Shown in pieces: positions 45,077 through 57,544 of a stretch of 64,000 nt of DNA. The stretch is from Macrocystis pyrifera (taxonomy: Eukaryota; Sar; Phaeophyceae; Laminariales; Laminariaceae), in assembly GCA_031763025.1 (NCBI GenBank), contig JASSKH010000023.1, positions 4,429,501-4,493,500 on the forward strand. The letters are read 5' to 3'. The translations under genes and the position numbers were made by a program. The notes under the pieces are model-generated. The model saw nothing but the letters and a program-made list of their open reading frames with translations, ran no database searches and was not told where the DNA came from. Positions within the stretch are counted from its first letter, which is position 1. Each line of letters starts with the position of its first letter.

Positions 45077-47310
45077 ACAGGTTGAAGGTTTCTCCGCTGA
45101 CGCACGTTGCTGCGTAGGAGAAAGGATTCCAAGAAAGACTGTCGTTCGAAGACAGAGAAGAAGAACCCCCAAACGACGGAGTAGCGTAATGCAGTTAAGA
45201 ACTTGGACTATTAGGCGTCTGTCACGCTCCTCATGTCACCAACTAATTTAATCAGGAGCCGAAATCCGAGGAGCCCGAAGGGTGACGAGGATATCGGAAT
45301 CTTCTTCTATAATGGTCGTGTGTGGGCTTGTGTGTAGGTGAGAGGGTACACGAGCGGATCGAAACACATGAAAAACGATCCCCCAAAAGTGATCGAGCGT
45401 GCCCTTATTTAACGATCTCGAGTTATTGACCTGTGTCCCTCGTTATTCCCTCGTCTGTCTGCTCGGTTTGGTATTCTACCACCGTTCAACACGTACATAT
45501 GTCTGGACTGGTTTAGACATGCCCAGGATCTGTAGACGCCTGCTATTCAGGCCGTCCGTCCTATGTTGCTCCTGTCGAACGTCGTGCCGAGATCGAAGGG
45601 CGCGTTGGTGGTAGGTGCTTTGAGTAAAAAGCTGCTTGTCTGTGCCAATCAGTGCCAATGTCAATGTGACCTGGGAAGCTATCAAGAACAGGCCGTAAGA
45701 CCTGGTAAGACAGAGAGGATCACGAGCACAAACATTAAACTCCACCAGCAAATACCAACACCACACCACCGCCACAACCTGCGCCATCCCTACCACCACC
45801 ACCCGTGTAGAAGATGCCTAGTCTTACAACAGCAGTATTGGTGGTGGGGATGGTTAAAGTAGCTGGTGATGGTGATGGTGGTGGGGCTTGCTCGATGGTG
45901 GCACCAGAAGAGTGCCATACCCAGGACACGATTCCACAACACATCCACAAACTACCTGCTTCCACCACCACCACCGCCACCACCACCTCACCAGCCAAGC
46001 AACAGGAGCACCAGGAGCTTGTTGCTCGTGGTGGCTATTGGTCGTGGTGCTGTGGTTTTGTGATGTAGCGGCGTACTGCGAGGTGTTGTGATATTTTATT
46101 CATGTATTGATGTGTGCAGTAAACGACGAACTCCCTATGTGAGTACAAGGGCTCCCCATGGGAGCCGGCACCCATTCTTTGGATAGGAAAGTCTAGCTCC
46201 TGTTCATGTGTACTCTCAAAACCCTATTTCCGAGTCCTCCACCCACTAAAAATAAAATGCAAGGTTTTTACGATGACGCACATCGCTTACGAATAAAATG
46301 GTTTTGGTGGTTTGGTGGGTGTTGTTGTTCGTGGTGGGAGCAACCAGCCCACGCCCAACCCACACCCACGTACTTACATACCCATACCCACCCAGCAAAC
46401 GTATAAGGTTCCTAGCTGACGCGCATCGCTTACAGGTGAGTATAATTCGAGGGTTGTTGCCGGAACACAGTAAAACAAAACAGCAAACGAACTAACTTAT
46501 TGCAATTAGGAGTTTGACCACACACAAGACCAAGGAACAACAGGTAAGTTGGATGTCCGTAATTTTACAAGTGCTGCGTGCAAGGAAACACTATTCAAAT
46601 GACAAAGGAATGGATGAAAAAACTAAAAAAGATACACAGCTGACAGTAGAAGGCGTTAGCACGCAAGCACGAACCTAAAGTAGACAAGCAGGGAATTTGT
46701 GCGGTCCTACGAACTACGGCTACTTCTGCGTGGGGCACGCACCACGAAGACCATGGCCAGCGGTGGATATCAACCTCTTGAAAGGGAACTACCGTGCGGC
46801 ATCGTAAGAACCCCCCCCCCCCCCGTCAATAGTGTCTACGGCCGTTGTTGTGGTATATGGTATCATGTGTTGCACTTCCGGCTTTTTCCTCTCTGCCTTA
46901 TGCCATCTCCACGTAAAGGTCTCGCTCCGTTCTCGACCCGTCTGTATTGGAGCTCTGCGGAGGTGGCAGCATGTGACTGTGGAAGGTGCTTGGGATGACA
47001 AAGAAAAAGATATTGGAAGACAAGGCGCTTCGATGGCCGAACACAAAACACGAAGAAGAGCGATAAATATATATATATTATATAGAATCATCCCTTTTAC
47101 TCTCCAGCTTGGCTCGTATGAGGTTTTACCCTCAACGGTCTTCTGGACAAGCCGTGATCACAGGTGCCGCCCCTTTTCCACCCCGGCACGTCCCTTCATC
47201 TTTATCGCGCATACGGTTCATCTTTCCCACTGCCCGTCTATTTCCATCGAAAACTGCTAATATCTCACGCTCTCGCGCTTTCTGATATTCAATGTTAATG
47301 CAAGAAAAAC
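45077..47310. other. no recognised gene; CAC/GGT-rich simple sequence
   Basis: 45740-46060 is rich in CCA/CAC and TGG triplets, giving low-complexity frames on both strands. GACGCACATCGCTTAC-like sequence is repeated near 46275 and 46420. A C14 run lies at 46811-46824. No coding region is supported. Confidence 0.4.
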
Positions 47311-47317
47311 TCCCCAA

Positions 47318-47400
47318 AAGTATGCACTCGGTGAGACTCGAACCCACGAAATTGATCTTACCGTAGTAGGCACGCGGACCACCTACCAAGCTGCCGGGTG
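47318..47400 (-). tRNA. tRNA-like sequence (pseudo-tRNA or SINE head)
   Basis: On the minus strand the ends GCACCCG and CGAGTGC pair at six of seven positions. GTGGGTTCGAGTCTCAC forms a good T arm (five pairs, one G-U). AGCTTGGTAGGTGG resembles a D loop. The D stem and anticodon stem do not close cleanly and no anticodon can be assigned, so this is probably not a working tRNA. Confidence 0.35.
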
Positions 47401-48448
47401 CGCTAGGTGGGCGTGACCCTGCCTTTATATGCTCGCTAATATACACACACTACGGGCAGATGTACTTCAGATTCAGGACATATGGGGTATTATACTGGCT
47501 GATTGGCCATCCAACATCAACGTTCCCTGACGCTCTCTACCTGGTACTTTCTACAATGGCAAATTAGCATATCTGTGAAACTGCCATTTTCCCGATGAAG
47601 ACAAGTCGAACGCACAGTAAGCCGAACGACGAGCAGGAACTACTGAACTCGAAGTCTTGCCGCATATACCATTCAGCGGAATATCCACATTAAGATACTC
47701 GTGTTCGTGTGTTCAGCGGATTATCCAACTGCGTAAGAACTTCAGACTTCATATTTCAACACACACCCTCGGAGGAATTCAGTCGACAGGGAAACACTAA
47801 GCATAATATTACCTGCTAAAACTGTGGTGTCATGACCAGCGAGTGATACTCTGCAGCGTAAGCGCCAACCCATATGCCTTGTGTTCAGCAACCCCTTCTG
47901 GATTTAGTCTTACAGCTAAGGGGCCGAAAAGCGTGTAATATTGCGGACGCGTGTACCGTTCATTGTTGTGAGCTTGTATTTCACTCGCAGATGCTTTTCG
48001 CCTGCGTATCGTCACCTACATACTCTCGGGGGCTGTCCTTGGATAGAGCATCGGCGTGGGATAGTGGGACAGGGTGTCGTTGTCGTACTTCTTTCCGTGT
48101 CAGCCGATGTATGTAAGGAGCAGAGAATGGGCGAACTAACCCAAACCCGTAGGGTGCAGGGGGCAGTTGTATCGGGTGGATAGCTTCAGTGTCAGAAACC
48201 AAGCCAACTCGTGCCAGAAGCCAAGCTAGATCGTTAGACAACGAATCACATCATTATGCACTATGTCTGCGAGTAGAATCATGCCCTTAAATCCCCCCTC
48301 ACGATTCTTCACTCAAACAATAGTGACAAGATAGCGTCAGTACCTTTTTCTAGTTGGTCTTCCTCATATTTAAGTGGGTAATTGGCAACGCAGATACGTC
48401 CGTTTGCCATTACAACTCGCGGCCTGGTAAGACACAGCCGTAGGACAT
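47401..48448. other. no gene seen
   Basis: Unique-looking sequence with only short open frames. Confidence 0.4.
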
Positions 48449-48545
48449 TAGGTATGAGACGTGGTACGGTACGGTTCCATCATACCCTGTGGTTACTATA
48501 TGAGTACGTAGGCAGCAGCTGCGGTGGAAATGTTTCTGTTGTAAC
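48449..48545 (+). repeat. 94-bp duplicate, copy 1
   Basis: GGTATGAGACGTGGTACGGT through GGTGGAAATGTTTCTG is repeated with two or three differences at 49271-49367. The following CTGTTGTAACATCGCGTCGT also recurs near 48928. Confidence 0.85.
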
Positions 48546-49270
48546 ATCGCGTCGTACGTTAATTCGTATGTAGTTTGGGATCAATGAGGGCTCCTGCTGC
48601 GACCAGCCGGAGACTCTCACCCAGGGTTACTACTACTCCCGCGTTAGTTGTCTGGCAATCAACGCGGCACCTCGTCGCAGAGAGTAGGTACCCGGTGAAA
48701 TAAACACTAACAAAACTGATGTCGTTGTCGACGGTACACCTCGCTACCAACGATGGGCGGGCGGGATGGTCTGTTTTTTCCTAGCCTCTTTCTACTTTGT
48801 CGTGCTGTGGTAGAGCTGCGATATCGTTCACGGAGTGATACTCAATCACTGTCTCCCCATACAACAAGGAGGCTTTCCTGAAAAGGGATCCACCCTGCTG
48901 GTCGTCCCCTCTTTTCTGGTCACAGATTACTGTTGTAACATCGCGTCGTCGTACGTTTTTTGCGGGTGCTTTCTATTCGTACGTTAGTTTGGGATCAATG
49001 AGGCCTCTCTCTGCTGCGGCATGAGATCACACCCATACTTGTTGACCCTTCTTTTATCTCAATGTCGTCGCTCGTTTGATGCGTATCCTTTTTGCGGGTG
49101 CTTTCTATTCCTTATTGTCCCCAGACTTGTAGCCTAGTTGATTAGGGGTTCTGCTACCGTTGGTTGTCCCGTGGGAACGTCGTGTACGATTTTCCAGACC
49201 CCTCCGACGGTGATACGCGCTGAGGTATGCGATCGCGGTGTGATGCACCCGGAACGCGTTTACCTGGTTG
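48546..49270. other. no gene seen; small internal duplications
   Basis: TTTTTGCGGGTGCTTTCTAT occurs near 48957 and 49089, and GTTTGGGATCAATGAGG near 48576 and 48986. No coding region recognised. Confidence 0.4.
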
Positions 49271-49367
49271 CAGGTATGAGACGTGGTACGGTACGGTTCC
49301 ATCATACCCTGTGGTTACTATACGAGTACGTAGGCAGCAGCTGCGGTGGAAATGTTTCTGCTGTATA
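49271..49367 (+). repeat. 94-bp duplicate, copy 2
   Basis: Second copy of the unit at 48449-48545, same direction, about 820 bp away. Confidence 0.85.
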
Positions 49368-49504
49368 GAACATACCAGATACATCACAACGTCTGTGATG
49401 CTGCACACTCCATGAAAGAGATACCAGCCAAACACAAAGAAGAGACAAACAAAACGGATTCAATGCACCAACACTGAAGTGGGCGGCACTGGAAAAATAT
49501 AACA

Positions 49505-49700
49505 TGCCTGTTTCCCAGGGTCGAACGGGAAATTTCGCTCCCCGCTGTTGCTGCTGCTAGTCCCCCTCCCCTCGGCCTGTTCCAAGGGACAAACGGGAAA
49601 TTTCGCTCCCCGCTGTTGCTGCTGCTAGTACCCCTCCCCTGTTTCACGGGTCAAACGGGAAATTTCGCTGCCCGCTGCTGCTGCTGCTGTCGTTGGTCTC
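49505..49700. repeat. ~70-bp tandem repeat, three copies
   Basis: CGGGAAATTTCGCT(C/G)CCCG followed by CTG triplets and CCCCTCCCCT occurs three times (near 49526, 49587 and 49656). Confidence 0.85.
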
Positions 49701-49974
49701 CGTCCCCTCGTGCACCTCGTCTCCCCATCCTCCACCATACCCCCCCCAAATCGCGTCAGATCCAACCTCTTACCCACACGGTGCCAGCCTCGCCCCTGTC
49801 AGTTTTCACGGGTCAAAAGGGTGCGTTGACGTCCCCTTCTGGTCCGAGCTCGCCCGCTGCGACGACCGGGTCACGGCCGGTTCCGCCTCCACACTCTCGC
49901 TGCTGCTGCTCGGTGTGTAAAAGAAACGCACAGCCCGTCGTTGCCGAGCTCCACCTCGTCCTGTGTACACACCT

Positions 49975-50335
49975 CGGAAACAGCAACACCAGGCTCCACC
50001 ACCTCAGGGTCAGCATCACCAGGCCCACCACATCGAACACAGCAACACCAACCTTCACGACCTCAGGCTCAGCATCGCCGAGCTCCAGCACTTCGGACAC
50101 AGCAACACCAATCTCGACCACCTCAAGCTTAGTATCGCCGAGCTCCACCACGTCGGACACAGCAACACCAAGCTCCACCACCTCAGGCTTAGCATCACCG
50201 ACCTCCACCACGTCGAACACAGCGATGCCAAGCTCTACCACGTCGGACACAGCAACACCAAGCTCCACTTCGTCGGACACAGTGATTCCAAGCTCCACCA
50301 CGTCGGACATCGCAACACAAAGGCCCATCATCTCA
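49975..50335. repeat. minisatellite with ~30-bp core, open on both strands
   Basis: AGCTCCACCACGTCGGACAC and AGCAACACCA units repeat. The plus strand reads as Ser/Thr-rich decapeptides (SSTTSDTATP), the minus strand as VVELGVAVSD-like units. The surrounding plus frame (49616-50440) has no domain. It sits just downstream of the copia Gag remnant in the minus direction, where that element's pol would be expected. Confidence 0.65.
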
Positions 50336-50689
50336 GGGTCATCCTGCGGCTGTACAGACGTTGCACGCGGCTCTTCAGCATCACCGGGCTCGTCCACTGG
50401 AGGCTCGCGTCGGCAGCTCGACACCACATCGGTCGAGTAGCTCGTCATCAACCTCGTCGCTGTCGGCTCCACCCGCGGCTGCTGAAGCGCCGGCGTTCCA
50501 GCCTGCGGCGTACTGCAGAAATTCGGCGCATAGACGGCAATGGGCTGGGCAGTGCCTCACTGCCTGACCATGCGACCATCGAATATGTACGCATCACACA
50601 CACTATTGGATGCACGGTAAATCACGTCCCTATGCCCTCAGGTACCACACCGCGCGCAGATGTACAATCTGTACATTGACGCTCCCGCA

Positions 50690-52121
50690 GACAGAGGGGA
50701 CTCAGGCTGATACCACACACGATTGGTGTTGCCAGCCGCACCAGTGCACCACTCCGAAGAAGCAGGTAGCCACTGCTGCTGCTACTGGTAGCTCTGGCCT
50801 CCACCCCAGCGCTGCCGCTGTTGCCCACCAAAGTAACAGTTTCCCTGCTGCGGCTGGCCGGCACATCCACACTGCCGTTGCTGCTGCTGCTGCTGCTGCT
50901 CGGCACTCCCATAACGCCACCGCTGCTGTTCCTGCTGAGGCTGCTGCTGCTGCCCTACGCCTCCATACTGCCGCTGCTGCTGCTAAGGATGAGGCTGCTG
51001 CTGTCCGGCGCCACCAAATCTCCCCGACGCCACTGTCTTGAAAACCCCCACCAACGGTGAGGGCTTGCGGATCCACCAATGACGCTGCAGCCGCTGATAC
51101 AACCGCCGCAAAATTTCGCTCCTCCAGCGCCTTGGTCTTGCGGTTAGCGTGGGAGGTGCGAACAATTTCCTCTATCTCCGAGCACGTGATGCCGGGTCGA
51201 AGCAAACTAGTACGCTGCTCTACGTCGTAAACTCCGGCGGAAGACGTGTAAGTATGCGAACAATCTCGTGGTCCGACTTGTGGATGCCCAATGCGGATAA
51301 TGCACTCAGTTTTTCCTCGGCATGAGCGTTTCATCCCCCTGCATCGCGATATTCTCGAAACCTTTCTCCAGATGATCCCTCTCGGCATCTCCTTTTGGCT
51401 GATACCTATCCACCATGGCCTTCCACGCTCTCTCCACCGATCCAACGGCATGCATCCGTTCCTCGACATGTTGCCCTTGCATGGATTCCATCAGAAATTC
51501 CCATGCATTTTCACATTTTTCGACCTTTTCTTGCCCATGACGGTAGACAGACCGGTAGTGCTCTGCGATCCCTCCTAAACCGTGTTCGTCAGCCCCAAGC
51601 ACAGGTAGTCAAGACACCCAGACAATCGATGAGTTGATGATTCAGGTCGTTTATTATTATCTCCCAGCAGTGGTAGGGACAGCAGAAGTGACATTGTGCG
51701 TCATCCCATAACACCCAGATGTCAAGGATCACATAATGCACAATATGCCAACATCCCGAACCGGCACGTAACTGTCAAGCTAAAGAGGCACAACGAACAA
51801 ACCGTCCAGCTATCCGGATGGGGTCGCTTGTGGGCTCAAGCGTATCGATCAAACCCCGCGCCGTCAAGTAAGCTTATAATCTGCTAGACCACAAGTGGAG
51901 CTGGCTACTCCCTCAAACTTGGGTACCCGCATGCTGTTTTGAGATGACATGATGAGTGACGGGCCGGTCGGAATGCGGTAGCTTTGCTCCGGCACTGACT
52001 GCCTAGCACTTGCCTGCTGCACGGTCTGCCCGCTCCTCCCACCAGCATCCTCCTGAACCGCTGCCTCGGCTGATATCCTTAACGCTCTCTCCGCTGCCAG
52101 CGACGCTCTCTCTGCTGTCAA
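50690..52121 (-). pseudogene. Ty1/copia-type Gag remnant with Gln-rich tail
   Basis: The minus-strand N-terminal part (52121-51864) has an Ala/Glu-rich helix and RVPKFEG. After a degenerate stretch, 51602-51306 reads NAWEFLMES, GSVERAWKAMVDRYQPKG and LEKGFENIAM, the UBN2/gag-polypeptide pattern of copia elements. A frame change near 51306 leads to YDVEQRTSLLRPGIT and SEIEEIVRTSH. The tail (51010-50700) is Gln/Gly-rich from CTG/CAG triplets. No zinc knuckle or pol follows. Dead fragment. Confidence 0.65.
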
Positions 52122-52660
52122 CGACGCTCTTCTGCTGCCAACGACGCATCTCGCTCAGCCAAATCCATCGACATCTGCTCAAGCTTCTGCGTAAGCAGCT
52201 CGCTCTCCTATTCTATAACGATACCCCTTCAGCAGCACCAGGCCTGGAAACACGATATCGTGTGTGTGTACGAGGAGCTGTCGGACGCGTCCACGTGTTG
52301 CACGCGTGATCTACTCCATGGTCGTCGAGGAAGAGCGGTAGGTTAATTACACCACTACACCCAAATACACCCGCACACAGAAGCACAGTACCTAGTTGTT
52401 AAAGGCTCCAACACGTGCCAGGAGGTCCAATATCTTCACGTCAGAGGTCCCGCCACACAAACCACACAGGAGTAAGCCGTTCCTTTCTGTCACGCTCCAC
52501 CTCTCACATAGAACGAGGAGTATCTTAGCATCAAACCCCGGTCATATCTTAGCATCACGACTGCCTCGCAAGGAAAGCCATACCCACATCCCAGAAGACT
52601 CAGGGGCATACCAAACAATGCCTAGACACATGATACGAAACCCCAGAATATATATCGAGT
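52122..52660. other. no gene seen
   Basis: Lies upstream of the copia Gag remnant (minus direction) and could include its leader or LTR, but no paired repeat was found. Confidence 0.35.
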
Positions 52661-52668
52661 ACAGCGTA

Positions 52669-55600
52669 CTACCAACACGTGTCTCCCTTAAACTCCTTCC
52701 ACCGGTTTCCCCCGTACTTGACCCAACGATGTACTTCCGGCACAGCTAGCAGAAGCAGGGAACACGACGGCAGAACGGTGCAAACACGGAAGCACATGCT
52801 CGCACCGAGAGCGACGTACAAGACCCCTCCAACAAGTGCCCCGAGACCAATCCCAAGCCCATAGTGAAGCCCCGAGACGACCCCAACTAACGATGCTTGT
52901 TGACCATCTGTTTGCGGTGCATACAAAGTAACCGGAGGAAGAGAGGAGAAGAAACAGCGGGAAATGTGACGACGGTTCACGGCGCACGCAGCAGGAATCA
53001 ATTTACTGTAAGGTTGTTCTGAACTCTCCCAGCGCTAGTCGTTGCCTGTTGCAGCAGGTTTTAACCAGCGTGAGTTCCTTCCCACGTGAAACGTCGATCA
53101 ACATCAACACGCGTATGGATTCAAAGCAGATAAATTACCTGGTGCGATCTCGTGTGCATATTCGATGGTAGCTGCCCACATCGTGGCGAAAGTGAGACCG
53201 TGTAGTGTCTCTGCGGGAACCACCGTCCAAGGCTCCGTGATAATCTGCCACGCACATCGCGCAGGCCAATCAGTGGCAACATGAGGTTCCAGAAGGTGTA
53301 CCGTCTTATCCTTCGGGTTTATACCACCATATGGAAAGATGCAGTGTGTGCCGGTTCCGCAATCGTTCTTCCTATTGCGAGTTTCATGCAGTAGTACTCG
53401 GGGATAGTTGTGTGTACGATGTCAAGGTGTGTCATAGAACCGCATCAAACTAAATACAGCGTGCTTTCATCGGAATACCAGAACGAGGCGGTCGTACGAC
53501 AGTATCGAACACTTGGTTGTAAAATATAGCACGGCTGCCTAACGTCTTGAAATGCGGCTACTTCTGTTTGTGCTCCGTTCGCACCCTAACGATGCCAGGA
53601 TCACCCGCGATGGACATCATTGTATCGCTTTCTCCACTGTACATGGTTCGAAAATGTTTTCGAGCAAAACGTACAGCTGCGCAGGGTTCGGTTCTGCCCT
53701 CGTCCTCCTGGCGTTCAGAACCACTCGGGCCGGGGCTCACGGCAAGACCACCAGGAGCACACCATGCTAAGGGGGTATTTGCTTCGCGGTACGCCGAAAA
53801 CAACAATGATTCCTAGAGAACCACGCCAAAAGCGTCGAGGGAGACACGTACCGAGTAGTATATAAACCTTGTCAGGTATGCTACTTGAGCCAAGGCGACC
53901 ACGCCTCGCGCTCCCATCCGCTTGATCAGTGGACCCGAGATGTAGAAGAAAGGCACCTCCGCGAGGCACATGATGAGCCGTGATATTCCTAACAACGTAT
54001 GAGAGCCCCCTAACTCTTCCAATCTCGAGGAAAAGGGAAGGCATATGCACGAACAAGGTGTTGGGGTTGAGTTGTCGAGCTCGGCCGGGTCAATAGCAAT
54101 CAGTGTACGTGTTGTGCTGGTTTCGCGTTGATGCCGCTGGGACACGCATCATATCTTCGAAGAAACTTCGATCCGTGTACATCAAGCGGAATGTTACGGG
54201 CATATCCTGAGCATCCGGCAGCACCCCACTCTAATACATGACCGATCGAAATGCGACCACACTTTATGCGTGCATGGCTAGATTATGAGGCAACACAGCA
54301 ACATCAGAGAGAGACCTGTCTAGCAGCGTTTGACACATCAGCACAGGACCAATTTAGTGCGCCGCCAAATTTTAGCAGAATAAATACCTCATGAAGAGGA
54401 ACGTGTCGATTACACCCGCCCCCATGCCGCTCAGAACCACCACCATAAAGAAGGAAGCGGTGCGCACCGTCCTTATCGCGGACCACACGGTCGACGCTGG
54501 ACTCCCGTGTTCTCCTTTGTTCGCCTGAAGTGTTTCTGTCTCCATGCTTCCATTAATTATGGTCCTATATCCTTTCGTTTCAGCACTTATTTTTCGGCTT
54601 AAAGTGCTCCCGTTGCTGTCGGTATACATCCTGCCAGATGCCTCGCCATCGCTTTTTTCTTTCCGCCTCGTCGAATTCTACGAATAGTTCTTGGGTTGTG
54701 CCATAGACATTGCTGCGGCCGTGCTCCTTGCTGTGGGGGTTGATATTTTATTACAGGGAACACGCGTACTTGGGGAGGGGTTCAGTCTCACTCGCATACT
54801 TTGCATTCATGATAAGCTCCCTGGGAGTCTTGTTTCGCTTTCGGAATGGACCCGCCAGGTTGTACGTTTGGTACATGCACGTACAGAAAAAGAAGTGTTG
54901 TATCCATAAGCGCAAAGAAGGCGAGGCTGTGATATATACGGTTGAAGATTGTGCCGAACGGGTGAAACTGTCGATCAATGGGAAGTGCATCGCCCAGGCA
55001 TAACAATGATATTCCTGTGAAAATTGCAAAAACCAAGATCCTCCCGTGACGTTTCCTATGGCGAGAGATCTGTTCAAGCTCCACTGCTTCGTACCAACGA
55101 ATCGAATAATGGAACCATTAGCTCAATACATCATAAAATTTAACACGCTGCCCTGAAGATGAACGAATCTGCTCCGAGTCCAAGACCACGCCATAGCTTA
55201 CACTCGGCACGCGCGACACATACGTCAAGAACCCGTACAAATGTTTTGACCAACGACATGCGAGCGCACCTTGATCCTCCAGATTCTTGGTAATCGTCTG
55301 GTTTGACACGGTTTCCGATAGGAACACTCGTGGCCGCAACAAATACGATGGTCGTGACCGTCAAAAACGTAATCGTAACATTTTTGTAGCTGCTGCCGCC
55401 AGCATCATACACGAAGCCACCGATGAACGAGGCAACCCCAAGGCCGACGGCTCCCCACAGTCTTTGCCTACCGTATCTGTGAGTGAGGAAATTATGGACG
55501 GTGAGCGAAGACAGCACACCGACGCTACGAGTCTGGTGAAATTTGTGCCCTTGTCATTCGGCGTCCGACAACAAGGAAGAGAAGATATCATACATCGGGG

Positions 55601-56771
55601 CGCACGTAGAGCATCCTTCATGTAGAAAGCAGACGTTCAACCAACTGCCAAGGTGCCCCGACAAACATCGTTAATGCAGGGTAGGCCTAGTTTAGGACAA
55701 GAAGCCCGCCTACCGCTGTACCTCGGGCTCGGGTGGAGGATACGCTATTGCTGTAGTAGCAGTGCACCTTGTGCCTACTGCTGGGCAATGTGTTGGCTGG
55801 CGGTACGTTTTTTCCTTGACGGATTACCGTCAAACAACCCCTCACCCTCAAGTTGATACATATATAGATATTATTCTATAGAGACCTCGACGGACCAAAG
55901 CTATCTTAGACCAACAGCCGATAACTTTGCTGCCGCGTGTGTACATGAGTTACCGTAGGCTGAAGTACCGGCCGCCACTCACTCACCCTTTCGCGCCGAA
56001 GGAAAGCCTGGCGGCCGAGTCAACGAGACTGTTGATGGGATTTTCAAAGGTAGTAGCCGATAGCTCCAACGCTGCCACGGCAAAAACATTGCTGGCCATA
56101 AGCATCGACGGTCGAGCAATGCCGTAAAGGACCAGCATCGCGTACAGGACCTTTAATACGCCGCACAGCGAGGTATGGGGTAGCGCCGGGGGCATACAGG
56201 GCGAAACAAGTAAGAAGCTTACGTACATGAGCAGGGTCTGGAAATCAGGATCAGAGTATGTTTGTATCGCTCTGCTTACTGCTCAAAAATACACACTGCA
56301 TTACAAATAATATTCATATCGAGTGTAACGGGATGGGAGTATAGAAATTTCCAACAAGGACATGCAAACTCATTGTTGCTATTATGAACGGTGGAGTATG
56401 CCCGACGAGTGCGTACGACGCGTGCGATGCACCAACTTGCCTGTTGCCTGTGTTATGGTGCTCGTAATAGCAGTTCCCCAAGCGCCGTTGACAAACTTCA
56501 TCTTTTCCTGGTCATACTAAATCGAAGCTGGTTACGCTTCGGCAACAAATCAACGGACTCTGCACAATAAAACTTGTCGCACCTCTTGATGCCTGCCAGT
56601 TCTGTCCGCTAGAGCGCAGATGGCTGGCGAGCTGAAAAACGATACCACTGCCCGCATGGCGCCCAGCATACCCACTTGGTGCGCTGTCCGGGAAGAATAG
56701 TGGATGGTGCACTGCGTTAGGTTTACATGTGAGCTACAAGGAAGGCACCTCAAGGTCTCTGACGCGACCAT
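52669..56771 (-). CDS. Major facilitator superfamily transporter, copy 3 (best preserved)
   Basis: Same family and exon order as copies 1 and 2, predicted membrane carrier of unknown substrate. Proposed exons: A 56583-~56720 (MLGAMRAVVSFF, ALADRTGRHQ, the MFS loop signature D-R-x-G-R), B 55987-~56228 (PINSLVDSA), C 55269-55476 (RLWGAVGLGVAS), D 54388-~54629 (GAGVIDTFLFM), E 53852-54023 (LEELGGS, CLAEVPFFYISG), F 53139-53244 (LHGLTFATMWAA, YAHEIAP) and G 52669-52907 (GVVSGLHYGLGIGLG). Donors after B (GTGAGTGAG) match copy 1 exactly; E and F are the same lengths as in copy 1. I see no stop or frame break within exons. The A-B junction, the start codon and any tail exon like H of the other copies are not located. 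Exon G may simply run to the stop at 52669. Confidence 0.75.
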
Positions 56772-57544
56772 TCATACCACGAAAGTGGAACTGATGGCAA
56801 CCACCATCAAGTCCGGACCAGAGCCAGATGTCTACTCCGAAGAGGCGATAATCAAGCGCGCGAAAGTGGAGGCGAAAAACCTATCAAGTTACAGGCGACG
56901 AGAGAATCAAAATAATGGTATATCGAATCCGACCTTTGACCTCGCACATATTTAAATCGTCACCAGCATCTAGACGAGCTACCCCGCAGCAATGACGTAA
57001 AGACTAGGATTCTCTGCACGACGCGGTGTCGAGTCACACATCGGAAATACCAATTCTGGAGCGTGCTTTGTGCTTCGGTTTGCCTGATATGTTCCCTTGG
57101 TTCCTAGTGTGATCCAACTGTACGAGATACTAGCTGACAGATCCTACAGTCTTTTTTGGCGTAAGTGGATGACACGCCTGCTTCGCTTGTTTTGTATTGT
57201 CTGAGGTCCCTCTTCAGCGCACTCTCCCTCGCAATGCCGGCTTTCACGGAATTTATGATGACACTTCATCGGCAGTTATTTTCCCACTCGGCGATGAAAA
57301 TGCTGTACAGCTACCTTTTACCAATTACCCTTTAACCGTGGGCGCTTTGTTTCCACGAAAAAATACAAATGCGCCATATACTTCGCGATCTCACTCGCCG
57401 CCGCCTCCTCTATCTCCTGGGAGCAGGCCCGACAGTTTTCTCTTTTATTTTTTCCTTTTTCTCTTTCACAGAATGGAGATCATGTACTTCCGTGCGTATC
57501 TTCTCAGTCATCATGCTATCCTTTAGGCGTACCTGGTACGATCA
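56772..57544. other. no gene seen
   Basis: Contains a diverged copy (near 57060-57110, GTGCTTTGTGCTTCGGTTTG) of the T-rich tandem unit found at 58.2-58.6 kb, and the TTTTTCCTTTTTCTCTTTC tract near 57450. Confidence 0.4.

Noticed and set aside
47318..47400. Functional tRNA gene
   Set aside because: T arm and acceptor are good, but the D and anticodon stems do not close and no anticodon can be assigned.
49616..50440. 274-codon Ser/Thr-rich protein
   Set aside because: Mostly minisatellite, open on both strands, with no start context or domain; kept as a repeat.
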